Assembly: GCF_030373545.1 (NCBI RefSeq)
Contig: NZ_JAUDCO010000005.1
Location: forward strand, 124,001-188,000
DNA: 64,000 bases
Direction: 5' to 3'
Origin: Collinsella tanakaei
Lineage (GTDB): Bacteria > Actinomycetota > Coriobacteriia > Coriobacteriales > Coriobacteriaceae
Below are positions 36,602 through 48,272 of the stretch, piece by piece. The notes below the pieces were generated by a model. That model did no database searches. It had not been told where the DNA came from and saw nothing but the letters and a program-made list of their open reading frames with translations. The position numbers and the translations under genes are program-made. The first letter of the stretch is position 1. The number at the start of each line of letters is the position of its first letter.

Positions 36602-39283
36602 ATGCAGAAGGAATACTTGGCTTCAGCCGAGGAGGTGCTCGAGGACCAATCCTCGAACGCCGAGACAGGCCTTTCTGCCGACGTTGCGCAGCAGCGTCTG
36701 GCCGAGTTCGGCCCCAACAAGCTGGATGAGGAGGAGAAGACCCCGCTGTGGATCCGCTTCTTCCAGCAGATGGCCGACCCGATGGTTATCATGCTCATCT
36801 GCGCGGCCGTCATCTCGGCCGTGACCGGCATGATCCAGGGCGAGTCCGAGTGGGCCGACGTCGTCATCATCATGACGGTCGTCATCATTAACTCCGCGCT
36901 CGGCGTCATCCAGGAGGCGAAGTCCGAGGAGGCGCTCGAGGCGCTGCAGGAGATGAGCGCGGCGCAGTCCAAGGTCATCCGCGACGGCAAGATGGTCTCG
37001 CTCCATTCCTCCGAGCTCGTGCCGGGCGACATCGTCCTGCTCGAGGCCGGTGACTCCGTGCCCGCGGACTGCCGCGTGCTCGAGAGCGCTTCCATGAAGA
37101 TCGAGGAGGCCGCCCTCACCGGCGAGTCCGTCCCCGTCGAGAAGCACACCAACCCGATCTCGCTCGATGGCGCTGACGACGTGCCGCTGGGCGACCGCAA
37201 GAACATGTGCTACATGGGCTCCACCGTGGTCTACGGCCGCGGTCGCGCCGTCGTGGTCGGCACCGGCATGAAGACCGAGATGGGTAAGATCGCCGGCGCT
37301 CTGAATGAGGCGAAAGAGGAGCTCACCCCGCTGCAGATGAAGCTCGCCGAGCTCTCCCGGATCCTGACCATCATGGTCATCGTGATCTGCGTGGTCATCT
37401 TCGCGGTCGACCTGCTGCGCTCCGGCATCGGCAACGTCATGGCCGAGCCGCACATGCTGCTCGACACCTTCATGGTCGCCGTGTCGCTGGCTGTCGCCGC
37501 CATCCCCGAGGGCCTGGTCGCCGTCGTGACGATCGTCCTTTCCATCGGCGTCACCAAGATGGCCAAGCGCCAGGCCATCATTCGCAACCTGTCCGCCGTC
37601 GAGACCCTCGGCTGCACCCAGGTCATCTGCTCCGATAAGACCGGTACCCTCACCCAGAACAAGATGACGGTCGTCAAGCACGAGCTCGCCTCCTCCGAGG
37701 AGAAGCTGCTGGCCGGCATGGCCCTGTGCTCCGACGCCAAGTGGGACGAGCAGGCCGGCGAGGCTGTGGGCGAGCCCACCGAGTGCGCCCTGGTCAACGA
37801 TGCGGGCAAGGCCGGCATGCAGGGTCTGGACGTCGAGCACCCGCGCGTGGGCGAGGCTCCGTTCGACTCCGGCCGCAAGATGATGTCCGTCGTGGTCGAG
37901 GAGGCCGACGGCTCGTTCGAGCAGTACACCAAGGGCGCGCCCGACGTCATCCTGAACCTGTGCACGCAGGTCTACGAGGACGGCAAGATCGTTCCCATGA
38001 CCGACGCCAAGCGCGACGAGCTGCTCGCCGCCAACAAGGCCATGGCCGACGAGGCGCTGCGCGTGCTTGCGCTCGCCAGCCGCACCTATGACACCAAGCC
38101 GACCGACTTCTCCGCCGAGGCGCTCGAGAACAACCTCGTGTTCTGCGGCCTGTCCGGCATGATCGACCCCGAGCGTCCCGAGGTGGCCCCGGCCATCAAG
38201 GAGGCTCACGGCGCCGGCATCCGCACCGTCATGATCACGGGCGACCACATCGACACCGCCGTGGCCATCGCCAAGAACCTCGGTATCGTCGAGAGCCGCG
38301 ACCAGGCCATCACCGGTGCCGAGATCGACAAGATGTCTGACGCCGAGCTCGATCGTCAGATCGAGAAGTACGGCGTGTACGCGCGTGTCCAGCCTGAGCA
38401 CAAGACGCGCATCGTCGAGGCGTGGAAGTCCAAGAACAAGGTCGTCGCCATGACCGGCGACGGTGTGAACGACGCCCCGTCCATCAAGCACGCCAACATC
38501 GGCGTGGGCATGGGCATCACCGGCACCGACGTCACCAAGAACGTCGCCGACATGGTGCTTGCCGACGACAACTTCGCCACCATCATCGGCGCGTGCGAAG
38601 AGGGTCGCCGCATCTACGACAACATCCGCAAGGTCATCCAGTTCCTGCTGTCCGCAAACCTGGCCGAGGTCTTCTCGGTGTTCGCCGCCACGCTCATGGG
38701 CTTCACGCTGTTCCAGCCCATTCAGCTTTTGTGGGTCAACCTCGTCACCGACTGCTTCCCGGCGCTCGCGCTGGGCATGGAGGAGGCCGAGGGCGACATC
38801 ATGAAGCGCAAGCCGCGCAACGCCACCGACGGCGTGTTCGCCAACAACATGGGCCTCGACACCATCATCCAGGGTCTCATCATCACCGTGCTGGTGCTTG
38901 CGAGCTTCTTCTGCGGCGTGTACTACGATCTGGGCACCATCGACCTCTCCCAGCTCGCCACCACCATGGCTGACGAAGAGGGCGTCATGATGGCGTTCAT
39001 CACGCTCAACATGGTCGAGATCTTCCACTGCTTCAACATGCGCAGCCGCCGCGCCTCCATCTTCCACATGAAGAAGCAGAACAAGTGGCTGTGGGGCGCT
39101 GCGATCCTCGCGCTCATCCTGACGCTCATCGTGGTCGAGGTCGACGCCCTGTCCATGATCTTCTTCGGCGTCGAGCATCTCGAGCCCAAGGGCATGATCA
39201 CCGCGCTCGTGCTCGGCTTCCTGATCATCCCGCTGGTGGAGATCTACAAGGCCATCATGCGCGCCGTGGAGAAGGACAAGTAA
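36602..39283 (+). CDS. Cation-transporting P-type ATPase (IIA, Ca2+-ATPase-like), copy 1
   Basis: An 893-residue P-type ATPase. N-terminal actuator with LTGESVPVEK, TM4 motif IPEGLVAVVTIVLSIG, phosphorylated Asp345 in DKTGTLT, hinge MTGDGVNDAPSIK, and TM6 NLVTDCFPALALGME (N and D ligands of Ca2+-type pumps). Ten transmembrane helices and a cytoplasmic C-terminus. Sequence points to Ca2+ (or Mn2+) export; if the leader senses another metal the substrate may differ. The ATG at 36602 follows GGGGGAGG. It is very close to the copy at 43.5 kb. Confidence 0.92.
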   Translation: MQKEYLASAEEVLEDQSSNAETGLSADVAQQRLAEFGPNKLDEEEKTPLWIRFFQQMADPMVIMLICAAVISAVTGMIQGESEWADVVIIMTVVIINSALGVIQEAKSEEALEALQEMSAAQSKVIRDGKMVSLHSSELVPGDIVLLEAGDSVPADCRVLESASMKIEEAALTGESVPVEKHTNPISLDGADDVPLGDRKNMCYMGSTVVYGRGRAVVVGTGMKTEMGKIAGALNEAKEELTPLQMKLAELSRILTIMVIVICVVIFAVDLLRSGIGNVMAEPHMLLDTFMVAVSLAVAAIPEGLVAVVTIVLSIGVTKMAKRQAIIRNLSAVETLGCTQVICSDKTGTLTQNKMTVVKHELASSEEKLLAGMALCSDAKWDEQAGEAVGEPTECALVNDAGKAGMQGLDVEHPRVGEAPFDSGRKMMSVVVEEADGSFEQYTKGAPDVILNLCTQVYEDGKIVPMTDAKRDELLAANKAMADEALRVLALASRTYDTKPTDFSAEALENNLVFCGLSGMIDPERPEVAPAIKEAHGAGIRTVMITGDHIDTAVAIAKNLGIVESRDQAITGAEIDKMSDAELDRQIEKYGVYARVQPEHKTRIVEAWKSKNKVVAMTGDGVNDAPSIKHANIGVGMGITGTDVTKNVADMVLADDNFATIIGACEEGRRIYDNIRKVIQFLLSANLAEVFSVFAATLMGFTLFQPIQLLWVNLVTDCFPALALGMEEAEGDIMKRKPRNATDGVFANNMGLDTIIQGLIITVLVLASFFCGVYYDLGTIDLSQLATTMADEEGVMMAFITLNMVEIFHCFNMRSRRASIFHMKKQNKWLWGAAILALILTLIVVEVDALSMIFFGVEHLEPKGMITALVLGFLIIPLVEIYKAIMRAVEKDK

Positions 39284-39317
39284 CCGACAAGTTGGAGCCA
39301 GGTACAAACCTGTCTCA

Positions 39318-39354
39318 GGGCCCGTCTCGGAGCTGTTCCGGGGCGGGCCCTTTC
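39318..39354 (+). terminator. Intrinsic terminator after P-type ATPase copy 1
   Basis: GGGCCCG...CGGGCCC hairpin followed by TTTCGTT. An almost identical sequence follows the surface-protein gene at 43050. Confidence 0.75.
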
Positions 39355-39382
39355 GTTGTCTGGCCTGGATGCGACCTGTTGC

Positions 39383-39489
39383 GCGGGAGCCCCGGGTTAA
39401 AACACCCTAGGGATTATTTTGCATTGTGTATTCGAAAGAATATACAATGCAAAATAATCCCTAGGGTGTTTTAACCCGGGGGCTCCCGC
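39383..39489. repeat. 107-bp near-perfect palindrome, copy 1
   Basis: Arms of about 51 bases (GCGGGAGCCCC... and its complement), with one gap and one mismatch, close on a 4-nt loop. The inner arm is AT-rich (GGGATTATTTTGCATTGT). It is the same element as at 43117-43218, and both sit about 30 nt after the same terminator. The 475-bp gap 39284-39758 holds nothing else clear except the promoter of the surface protein. Confidence 0.9.
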
Positions 39490-39758
39490 GGAGCGACAGG
39501 ATTGGGCTTGGCGCCAACTTGTCGCGGGCGACACCGGGGAATTGCTTTCGTACCAAGACTGACATTCATTCCCGTGGGGTTGTTCAACATACCCGATGTG
39601 GTTACTTTTAGCGCTTTGACCTTGACTTTTCGTGCAGGGGGGGGTACGCTCAAAAGGCTTTTTTTGTTGGCGACGTGTTGGATGATTCCCCGCATCGGGT
39701 CGGGGTGCACGTCGCTCCGACCCGATGCGCTTGTGTCGGAAGATGGAGGGAGTTCGGT

Positions 39759-42700
39759 ATGGAAACGGTAAGGAGGAGTCCTGCGGCGCTGATTGCCTGT
39801 CTGCTCACGTTTGTGCTGGCGCTTGCCGTAGCGCCTGCCGCGTACGCCTATGATTTGGACGACGGGGTGAACGTTGTCAGCCAGGGGGCGACGGGCGAGA
39901 CTTTCGAGATTGGTGACGGCAAGGCCGTGATGATCTCCGGTCAGCATGCGTCGGCTGACAACCCCATTGTCTTTAAGGACTGCGTGTTCAACCTTGCAGG
40001 TGGGACGGTCAAGATTTCCGGTGCCCAGCAGGATGCTGAAGGCGATTCCATTTCCTATAACAATGGCGAGGTGGTAACCAAGCTGTGGATCAGCGGCAAC
40101 GTTCAGTTTGAGAACTGCAAGTTCGTTACGGCCGAGGGCGCCACAAAGACTACGACCGCTGGCTACGATGCTGCGATTTACTTCTATAGCGGCGACATCG
40201 ACCTTGCGAACTGCAAGCTCAGTGCCACCGGCTACAACGGTCAGTTTCTCGGTCTGTATGGTTCTGACGGCTCGGTGACGTTCGATGGGTGCGACATATC
40301 GACCACGAACAACAAGAACGGCTGGAGCTACGCCATGTACGCAGGCTCCGTGCTGAGGCTCGTGAACCACTCCACGATGAGCGCGACCGGATCGACGACG
40401 GACAGCGGCAACATCAACTGCTTCTACTCCGGCGACAACAAGACGGGCTATGACGCCATCTTCGTTGAAGATTCCACGATCGACTTCCAGGACAACGCCG
40501 CCGGCGGCTTCGCCATCAACAACGTCAACATTCATGTTGCGAACTCCGACATCCTGGTAAACAACAACAAGGGTAACGCGTGCAACTCGGGCTACTGGAT
40601 TGTCAATAATTCGACGATTCAAATGAATGGCAACAAGGGCGGTCACGCGCTTTCGTGCATCGGCTTCGAGATGACCGATACTAAGCTTGAAGTTCTTCAT
40701 AACGGTTATGCCGGCGTCTACATCCAGTCAACGGATTCCTCGCTGACGAACTGCACGGTCGACCTCCGCTGTAATGGCGAGAAACTGCTCTCCTACTCTG
40801 CGGGCGACCTGTGGCTCAACGGTCACAAGCTTACTGTTTCCGGCGGTGCCTCTGAGGCGCAGCCCGGCTCTCCGTGGCTTGGCGGTGTTGGTAGGAAGGG
40901 CACGGTTGAGACGATTGGGGATACGACGGTCGTCGCCTACGATCTCAATTCGAACGCCGCAGATAATCTCAAGAGCAACACGGAGCCCGTGCTCACGAAC
41001 GCGACGCTTGCGCTGAATGAAGATGACCAGGATGGCCACACGCTGTTCCTCAATCCCTTCATGACGTCGGACTACGCGCGCGGCAACGCCGAGAAAGGCA
41101 AGAGCAATAACGACGCCGACCTGTTTGACGACGATAAGGTTGACGGAACTTCGGCGGACCGCAACTACGTCATCGGAGGCGAGACCGCCAAGATTGGCAC
41201 GCTTACTACCGCGCAGCTCTCCCATCACAAGTATGACTGGGAAAACAGCAAGGTGACCGACCCGGCGACGTCTGACACCTATGGTGTGAAGCGTTACGAG
41301 TGCACCGACGTCTGCTCGACCTATACCGATAACCTTGTCGAGCATCCCAACAGCTTCGACTGCGAGGGCACGTACGTCTATGCGCCGCTTGTGGGCGTCA
41401 CGTTCGACAAGAACGTTCCTGAGGACGAGGCGGACCAGGTCACCGGCATGCCCGACGACCAGACCGCGATCGAGTACGAAGGCACCGCCGAGCAGCCCAC
41501 CGCCGACCCGAAGCGCGGATCGACTGACCCTGACACGAAGTGGGTCTTTGCCGGTTGGTTTGCCGACAAGGAGTGCACCGAGCGCTTTGACTTCAGCCAG
41601 TCTCTGACCGCCAACTGGACCGTCGTCTACGCCGGCTGGATCGAGGCAGGCGTCGCCAGCATCCAGCCTGCGGACATCACCATCTACATGGGTGGCGATC
41701 AGGGCTACGAGGGTGTCATCAACGGCGCGGACGGAAGTTACGTCTCTGAGAACTCACTGCCTGACCCCGGCTTCTACTTTACGCTCCCTGACGAGGTGAA
41801 CGATGTTCTCGAGGAGGCCGGAATCGCGAATGCGGATGCCGGCGCCGATCTGAGCGATTGTCTGACGATTTACACGGTAGATGGCCAGTCCACTTGGAAG
41901 GTAACCCGGTACGGCGAGGAGAATTCTTCGGTTGTCGATGGCGGTTCCCGCAAGTTCCTCTATCGCATCGATCCCGATCCGCAGTTCGAGGGAACCAAGC
42001 CGCTTCGCCTGCAGTTCACCGATACCGAGACCGGTGAGACCTATCTTTCCGACGAGTTTGATCCTGCGGCCGAGGACGCTCTGTTCAAGCAGTACAAGAT
42101 GCTTATCTACACCGGTGAGCTCAACCGCGACAACATCATCCTTCAGATTGACGTGCCGGATGTCGCTGAGCCCATTCTCTGCGTGCTGGCCGCTCCTGAA
42201 GAGGGCGCGGGAGGCAATCTTACCGTCCGCTATGTCACCGCTGATAATCCGCAGGATGTCGTGACCGACGCCATCGAGATGGAAGAGGGCATGACGAGCG
42301 ATGACCTCAACAGCGAGCTCGCTGCCATGCGCGCCGACAATCCTGATCTCGGCATTGCCGTGACCCAGCCGGGAACCACGTACTTCGTGAACGAGAGCGG
42401 CATTGATGTGACGGTTGATAACCAGAACGTCAATCCGTCGCTGCTCTTTGACCGCATCGTGAGTGACGAGACGGGCGAGGAGACGTCTGCTTTCGACGAG
42501 CTGCTCCTTGACCAGGCGGTCAATACCATCGCCACCGAGGATGCGTCCTTTACGGTTGACGGTCACGAAGCGCGCTACATCGACCTCGTTGACGCCAACA
42601 ACGGCAACGCGTGGCTGACCACCGACAAGCCCGTTGACGTCTACTGGCCGTATCCCGAGGGCACCGACGAGAACACTGAGTTCCGCCTTGTGCACTTCCA

Positions 42701-43025
42701 GGGTTTGGACCGTGAGATGGCAAACGAGGACATCGAATCTGAGGTCCAGAACTCCACGAAAGAGTACGTGGAGGTAGAGAACACCGAGCATGGAATCCGA
42801 TTTACCGCAGAGAATGGCTTCTCGCCCTTCGTGCTCGTCTGGGGCACCACCGTGTCCGAGCCGGATACCCCGGGCACTCCGGACGAGCCGACGGATACCG
42901 ATAAGCCCGGTGAGTCGATTCCGCAAACCGGCGACGCCACCGTCGCTCTCGTGGGCGGCACCGCGCTCGCTGCGGGTACTGCGATCGGCTACGGTGTCTG
43001 GCTGCGCAAGCGCACGTGTGAGTAG
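39759..43025 (+). CDS. Large sortase-anchored surface protein with beta-helix and InlB-type repeat
   Basis: A 1088-residue cell-wall protein. A signal peptide (METVRRSPAALIACLLTFVL, cleavage near AAYA-YD) is followed by a probable right-handed beta-helix (about 50-330, repeated N-rich turns). A Listeria-Bacteroides (Flg_new/InlB B) repeat lies at about 545-627 (WVFAGWFADKECTERFDF). The C-terminal sorting signal is IPQTGD at 1054, with a hydrophobic stretch and LRKRTCE. It is probably an adhesin or glycan-binding protein. The ATG at 39759 has GGAGGGAG upstream. It is bracketed by two P-type ATPase genes and two copies of a palindrome. Confidence 0.85.
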   Translation: METVRRSPAALIACLLTFVLALAVAPAAYAYDLDDGVNVVSQGATGETFEIGDGKAVMISGQHASADNPIVFKDCVFNLAGGTVKISGAQQDAEGDSISYNNGEVVTKLWISGNVQFENCKFVTAEGATKTTTAGYDAAIYFYSGDIDLANCKLSATGYNGQFLGLYGSDGSVTFDGCDISTTNNKNGWSYAMYAGSVLRLVNHSTMSATGSTTDSGNINCFYSGDNKTGYDAIFVEDSTIDFQDNAAGGFAINNVNIHVANSDILVNNNKGNACNSGYWIVNNSTIQMNGNKGGHALSCIGFEMTDTKLEVLHNGYAGVYIQSTDSSLTNCTVDLRCNGEKLLSYSAGDLWLNGHKLTVSGGASEAQPGSPWLGGVGRKGTVETIGDTTVVAYDLNSNAADNLKSNTEPVLTNATLALNEDDQDGHTLFLNPFMTSDYARGNAEKGKSNNDADLFDDDKVDGTSADRNYVIGGETAKIGTLTTAQLSHHKYDWENSKVTDPATSDTYGVKRYECTDVCSTYTDNLVEHPNSFDCEGTYVYAPLVGVTFDKNVPEDEADQVTGMPDDQTAIEYEGTAEQPTADPKRGSTDPDTKWVFAGWFADKECTERFDFSQSLTANWTVVYAGWIEAGVASIQPADITIYMGGDQGYEGVINGADGSYVSENSLPDPGFYFTLPDEVNDVLEEAGIANADAGADLSDCLTIYTVDGQSTWKVTRYGEENSSVVDGGSRKFLYRIDPDPQFEGTKPLRLQFTDTETGETYLSDEFDPAAEDALFKQYKMLIYTGELNRDNIILQIDVPDVAEPILCVLAAPEEGAGGNLTVRYVTADNPQDVVTDAIEMEEGMTSDDLNSELAAMRADNPDLGIAVTQPGTTYFVNESGIDVTVDNQNVNPSLLFDRIVSDETGEETSAFDELLLDQAVNTIATEDASFTVDGHEARYIDLVDANNGNAWLTTDKPVDVYWPYPEGTDENTEFRLVHFQGLDREMANEDIESEVQNSTKEYVEVENTEHGIRFTAENGFSPFVLVWGTTVSEPDTPGTPDEPTDTDKPGESIPQTGDATVALVGGTALAAGTAIGYGVWLRKRTCE

Positions 43026-43049
43026 CCTTCCAGCAGATAGTTGGCTCAA

Positions 43050-43085
43050 GGGCCCGTCTCGGAGCTGCTCCGGGGCGGGCCCTTT
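43050..43085 (+). terminator. Intrinsic terminator after the surface-protein gene
   Basis: GGGCCCG...CGGGCCC hairpin then TTTCGTT; it differs from the terminator at 39318 at only one base in the stem-loop. Confidence 0.75.
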
Positions 43086-43116
43086 CGTTGTCTGGCCTGG
43101 ATGCGACCCGTTGTGC

Positions 43117-43218
43117 GGGAGCCCCCGTGTTAAAACACCCTAGGGATTATTTTGCATTGTGTATTCAAGAATACACAATGCAAAATAATCCCTAGGGTGT
43201 TTTAACACGGGGGCTCCC
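43117..43218. repeat. 102-bp perfect palindrome, copy 2
   Basis: Two 50-base arms pair at every position around the 2-nt loop AA (43167-43168). Outer ends are GGGAGCCCCCGTG and CACGGGGGCTCCC. The remaining 43219-43398 holds further CGACAAG/CTTGTCG fragments and an AT-rich promoter-like stretch (AAATATGCTTAG near 43350). Confidence 0.92.
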
Positions 43219-43398
43219 AGTGAAGACGGTCAAGCCGACAAGATTGAGCTTGTCGCCAACTTGTCGCCAATGGTCTGCAGCACATCTGGCGTGCGCTCGG
43301 GCGACCGTTTTCCCACGATTTGTAACATAGTGCAAAAGAACACGAACAAATATGCTTAGTAGCGTCGTTATAGGGTACTATTGCAGACATGCAAGACG

Positions 43399-43475
43399 CC
43401 AGCTGACATGGCAGCCTTGATGAGCCCTTGCCCCGCTCCTGGGGAATTATGATCGGGCATCAACCTGTTGGTTGG
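43399..43475 (+). promoter_or_regulatory. Structured leader, second copy of the candidate metal riboswitch
   Basis: Closing stem CCAGCTGAC/GTTGGTTGG, then GGCAGCC, GAGCCC, a CCCC/GGGG hairpin and AATTATGATCGGGCATC. It shares the central block with the leader at 36492 while the flanking sequences differ, which argues for selection on the RNA. It ends 29 nt before the second ATPase start. Confidence 0.5.
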
Positions 43476-43504
43476 TACAAACCCCAGGAGGAGGAAGCGA
43501 AAGT

Positions 43505-46192
<2,688 letters not shown>

Positions 46193-46221
46193 CGCTCCCG
46201 CGCGACACAGCTTGCATCAAG

Positions 46222-46255
46222 GCCCCGAGGCTCATCCCTCGGGGCTTTCTTTTTG
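46222..46255 (+). terminator. Intrinsic terminator after P-type ATPase copy 2
   Basis: GCCCCGAGG/CCTCGGGGC stem, 6-nt loop, then TTTCTTTTTG. Confidence 0.9.
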
Positions 46256-46328
46256 GGAAATTGGGGGCAGGCTCTTTTTTCCCATAGCGGTAGGGCTTGT
46301 GGGAAGACCGGTCCTGCGCGCCCCATAC

Positions 46329-46468
46329 TGCAAAAAGTTCGGACTTTGTACGTCTTGGGAGGCCCGGGTCCAGACAAGCACCCTTCTGACCTCGATGTTC
46401 TTGCAGGTAGAAAAGGCGCTCATGTGGACCCGGTGCTCCGTAGAGATACAAAGTCCCGACTTTTTGCA
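46329..46468. repeat. 140-bp imperfect inverted-repeat element
   Basis: The outer arms TGCAAAAAGTTCGGACTTTG (46329) and its near-complement ending at 46468 pair, then CCGGGTCC (46364-46371) pairs with GGACCCGG (46426-46433), and inner segments pair weakly. The whole element would form one long hairpin. There is no transposase. The rest of the gap up to 46671 shows no gene. Confidence 0.75.
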
Positions 46469-46671
46469 AAAATGAACCCCCTTGGTCACAAACGAGGCCA
46501 AAGACGAGGCGCGTCCGGCCCCATGGGCAACGCGGCGATCCGCGCGCCCGTCGGCCATATGCGGCGGGGGCGGGAGCCGTGGGGAAAGGTGCCCGCCTTA
46601 ATTCCCATGGGAGCGCGTAGGGCGCCTGCTGACGGTGGAGCGCCTCAGGTGATGTATCTTTACAACTTCAA

Positions 46672-46728
46672 AACTGGTAAAGCCGCATTGCCAGTTTCCT
46701 CTCAACTGGTAACGTGACATTACCAGTT
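46672..46728. promoter_or_regulatory. Two AACTGGTAA dyads, 32-bp pitch
   Basis: AACTGGTAA-N6-ATTGCCAGTT-type dyads of 25 bp start at 46672 and 46704, exactly 32 bp apart; the second is perfect (AACTGGTAA/TTACCAGTT). A short frame starts 6 nt later at 46734 (MCRPHERDIWIKPSWEYDE..., 51 aa) with no known domain. Confidence 0.65.
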
Positions 46729-46845
46729 TGGTGATGTGTCGACCCCATGAGCGGGATATCTGGATAAAGCCGTCTTGGGAATACGACGAGGTGGGCCAGG
46801 TGCAATCTTGCCATCTGATACGCGTAGTGGTGGAGTTGTGCAATC

Positions 46846-46927
46846 TGTCGACTATACTCGACAAATACAGGAGAATCTGTCGAGTATAGTCGACAGATTG
46901 ATATAGTACTGTCGACTATACTCGACA
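46846..46927. promoter_or_regulatory. Three TGTCGA-N6-TCGACA operators, 32-bp pitch
   Basis: Eighteen-base dyads at 46846-46863, 46878-46895 and 46910-46927. Copies 1 and 3 are identical (TGTCGACTATACTCGACA) and copy 2 is the exact reverse complement. Spacing is exactly 32 bp, three helical turns, so all lie on one face of the helix. The last ends just before the ATPase start. Confidence 0.85.
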
Positions 46928-46941
46928 GTATGGGGGTCGTC

Positions 46942-48228
46942 ATGAATCACGATGTTCTCAAGCGTGTCATCTTCGATCAGCATGGCATCATCCGTCGGGC
47001 TTCGATCGTACCGCGTCGATACACGATCGACCCCAATGCGAACTACGTGATAACAGGGCTGCGACGTGCTGGAAAATCCACCTTGCTTTACGGGGTGGTG
47101 AGGGATCTTATCGCGCGCGGTGTCGCGTGGAATCAAATCATCTACATCAACTTCGAAGACGAGCGCCTGTCCGGTTTCTCCCTGCAGGACTTTCAGGACA
47201 TCCCCCTTGTGCAAAGCGAGCTCTCCGGCGACGTCGGGTACTACTTTTTCGACGAGATCCAGAACGTCGAGGGGTGGGAGCGGTTTGCGCGCCGCATGGC
47301 GGATGCGGGCGAGCGCGTATACATTACGGGAAGTAATGCCACGATGTTGAGCGACGAGATGTCACAGAGGCTGGGAGCCCGTTATTTCGTCCGACGCATC
47401 ATGCCGTATCGGTTTGACGAGTACCTCGACGCGCAAAACCAGGCGTACGATACGTCCGCTCTTTACACATCCCGTGAGATTGGACGAATTACAGCGCTGT
47501 TCGAGCGGTTCTATCATGACGGCGGTTTTCCCGAAGCGCTGCGGTTTGTGTCTCCACGCGAGTATGTCGAGAACGTGTACCAGAAGGTGCTGTTTGGCGA
47601 TATCGTTGCCCGCTTCGGCGTGAGAAATCCCGATGCGCTGCGCGTGCTCGTGAGAAAGATTGCCGAGACGGTGCGCAGTGAGGTCTCCTACACGGCGTTG
47701 CATCATACGCTCAAGTCGATCGGCTATAAGATTTCGAAAGACAGCGTGATCGAATATATCGGGTATGCGCATGCGGCGTATCTCCTGTTCAAGATCACCA
47801 ATGCCGTCGCGCCGTTTGTCGAGCGGATGGGGAATCCCAAGTACTATTTCGTCGATAACGGCTTGTTGAACCTGTTTCTTATCGATCGCGATACGGCCCT
47901 GCTCGAAAACGAGATCGCCGTGGCGCTGTACGATCTCTTCGGTGAGGGGCTCCAGTACCTCAAGTCGCCAAAACACGGCATAGACATCGATTTCTATATT
48001 CCTGAAGAGAAGCTTGCGGTACAGGTCGCCTATACCATCGAGGGCGCGGCGCGTGAGCGCGAGCTGGAAAACCTGTTGCGCCTCTCCCGCGTGCAGGGCG
48101 AGAAGACGCGTCTTGTCGTGGTGACGAAGGGGGAGGAAGGCGTAATCGAGCGGGATGGGGTCGAGATAGAGATCGTCCCGGCGTGGAAGTTCCTGCTGCA
48201 GCTTGCGGGATGTCCTGCTGCGCAATGA
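46942..48228 (+). CDS. AAA family ATPase with DUF4143 (AAA_14)
   Basis: A 428-residue ATPase of the AAA_14/DUF4143 type: Walker A GLRRAGKST, a YINFEDERL strand, Walker B YYFFDEIQNVEGWERF, sensor ITGSNATML, and a C-terminal DUF4143 domain with FVDNGLLNLFL and a nuclease-like HGIDIDFYI segment. The family is common in bacteria; function is largely unknown and a role in genome conflict has been suggested. ATG at 46942 after GGGGG; ATG 46930 is possible. An operator array covers its promoter. Confidence 0.85.
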   Translation: MNHDVLKRVIFDQHGIIRRASIVPRRYTIDPNANYVITGLRRAGKSTLLYGVVRDLIARGVAWNQIIYINFEDERLSGFSLQDFQDIPLVQSELSGDVGYYFFDEIQNVEGWERFARRMADAGERVYITGSNATMLSDEMSQRLGARYFVRRIMPYRFDEYLDAQNQAYDTSALYTSREIGRITALFERFYHDGGFPEALRFVSPREYVENVYQKVLFGDIVARFGVRNPDALRVLVRKIAETVRSEVSYTALHHTLKSIGYKISKDSVIEYIGYAHAAYLLFKITNAVAPFVERMGNPKYYFVDNGLLNLFLIDRDTALLENEIAVALYDLFGEGLQYLKSPKHGIDIDFYIPEEKLAVQVAYTIEGAARERELENLLRLSRVQGEKTRLVVVTKGEEGVIERDGVEIEIVPAWKFLLQLAGCPAAQ

Positions 48229-48272
48229 CCCCGGGTGCCGCCTCGGTGCCCCGCTGCATTACAGCGTCGCAC

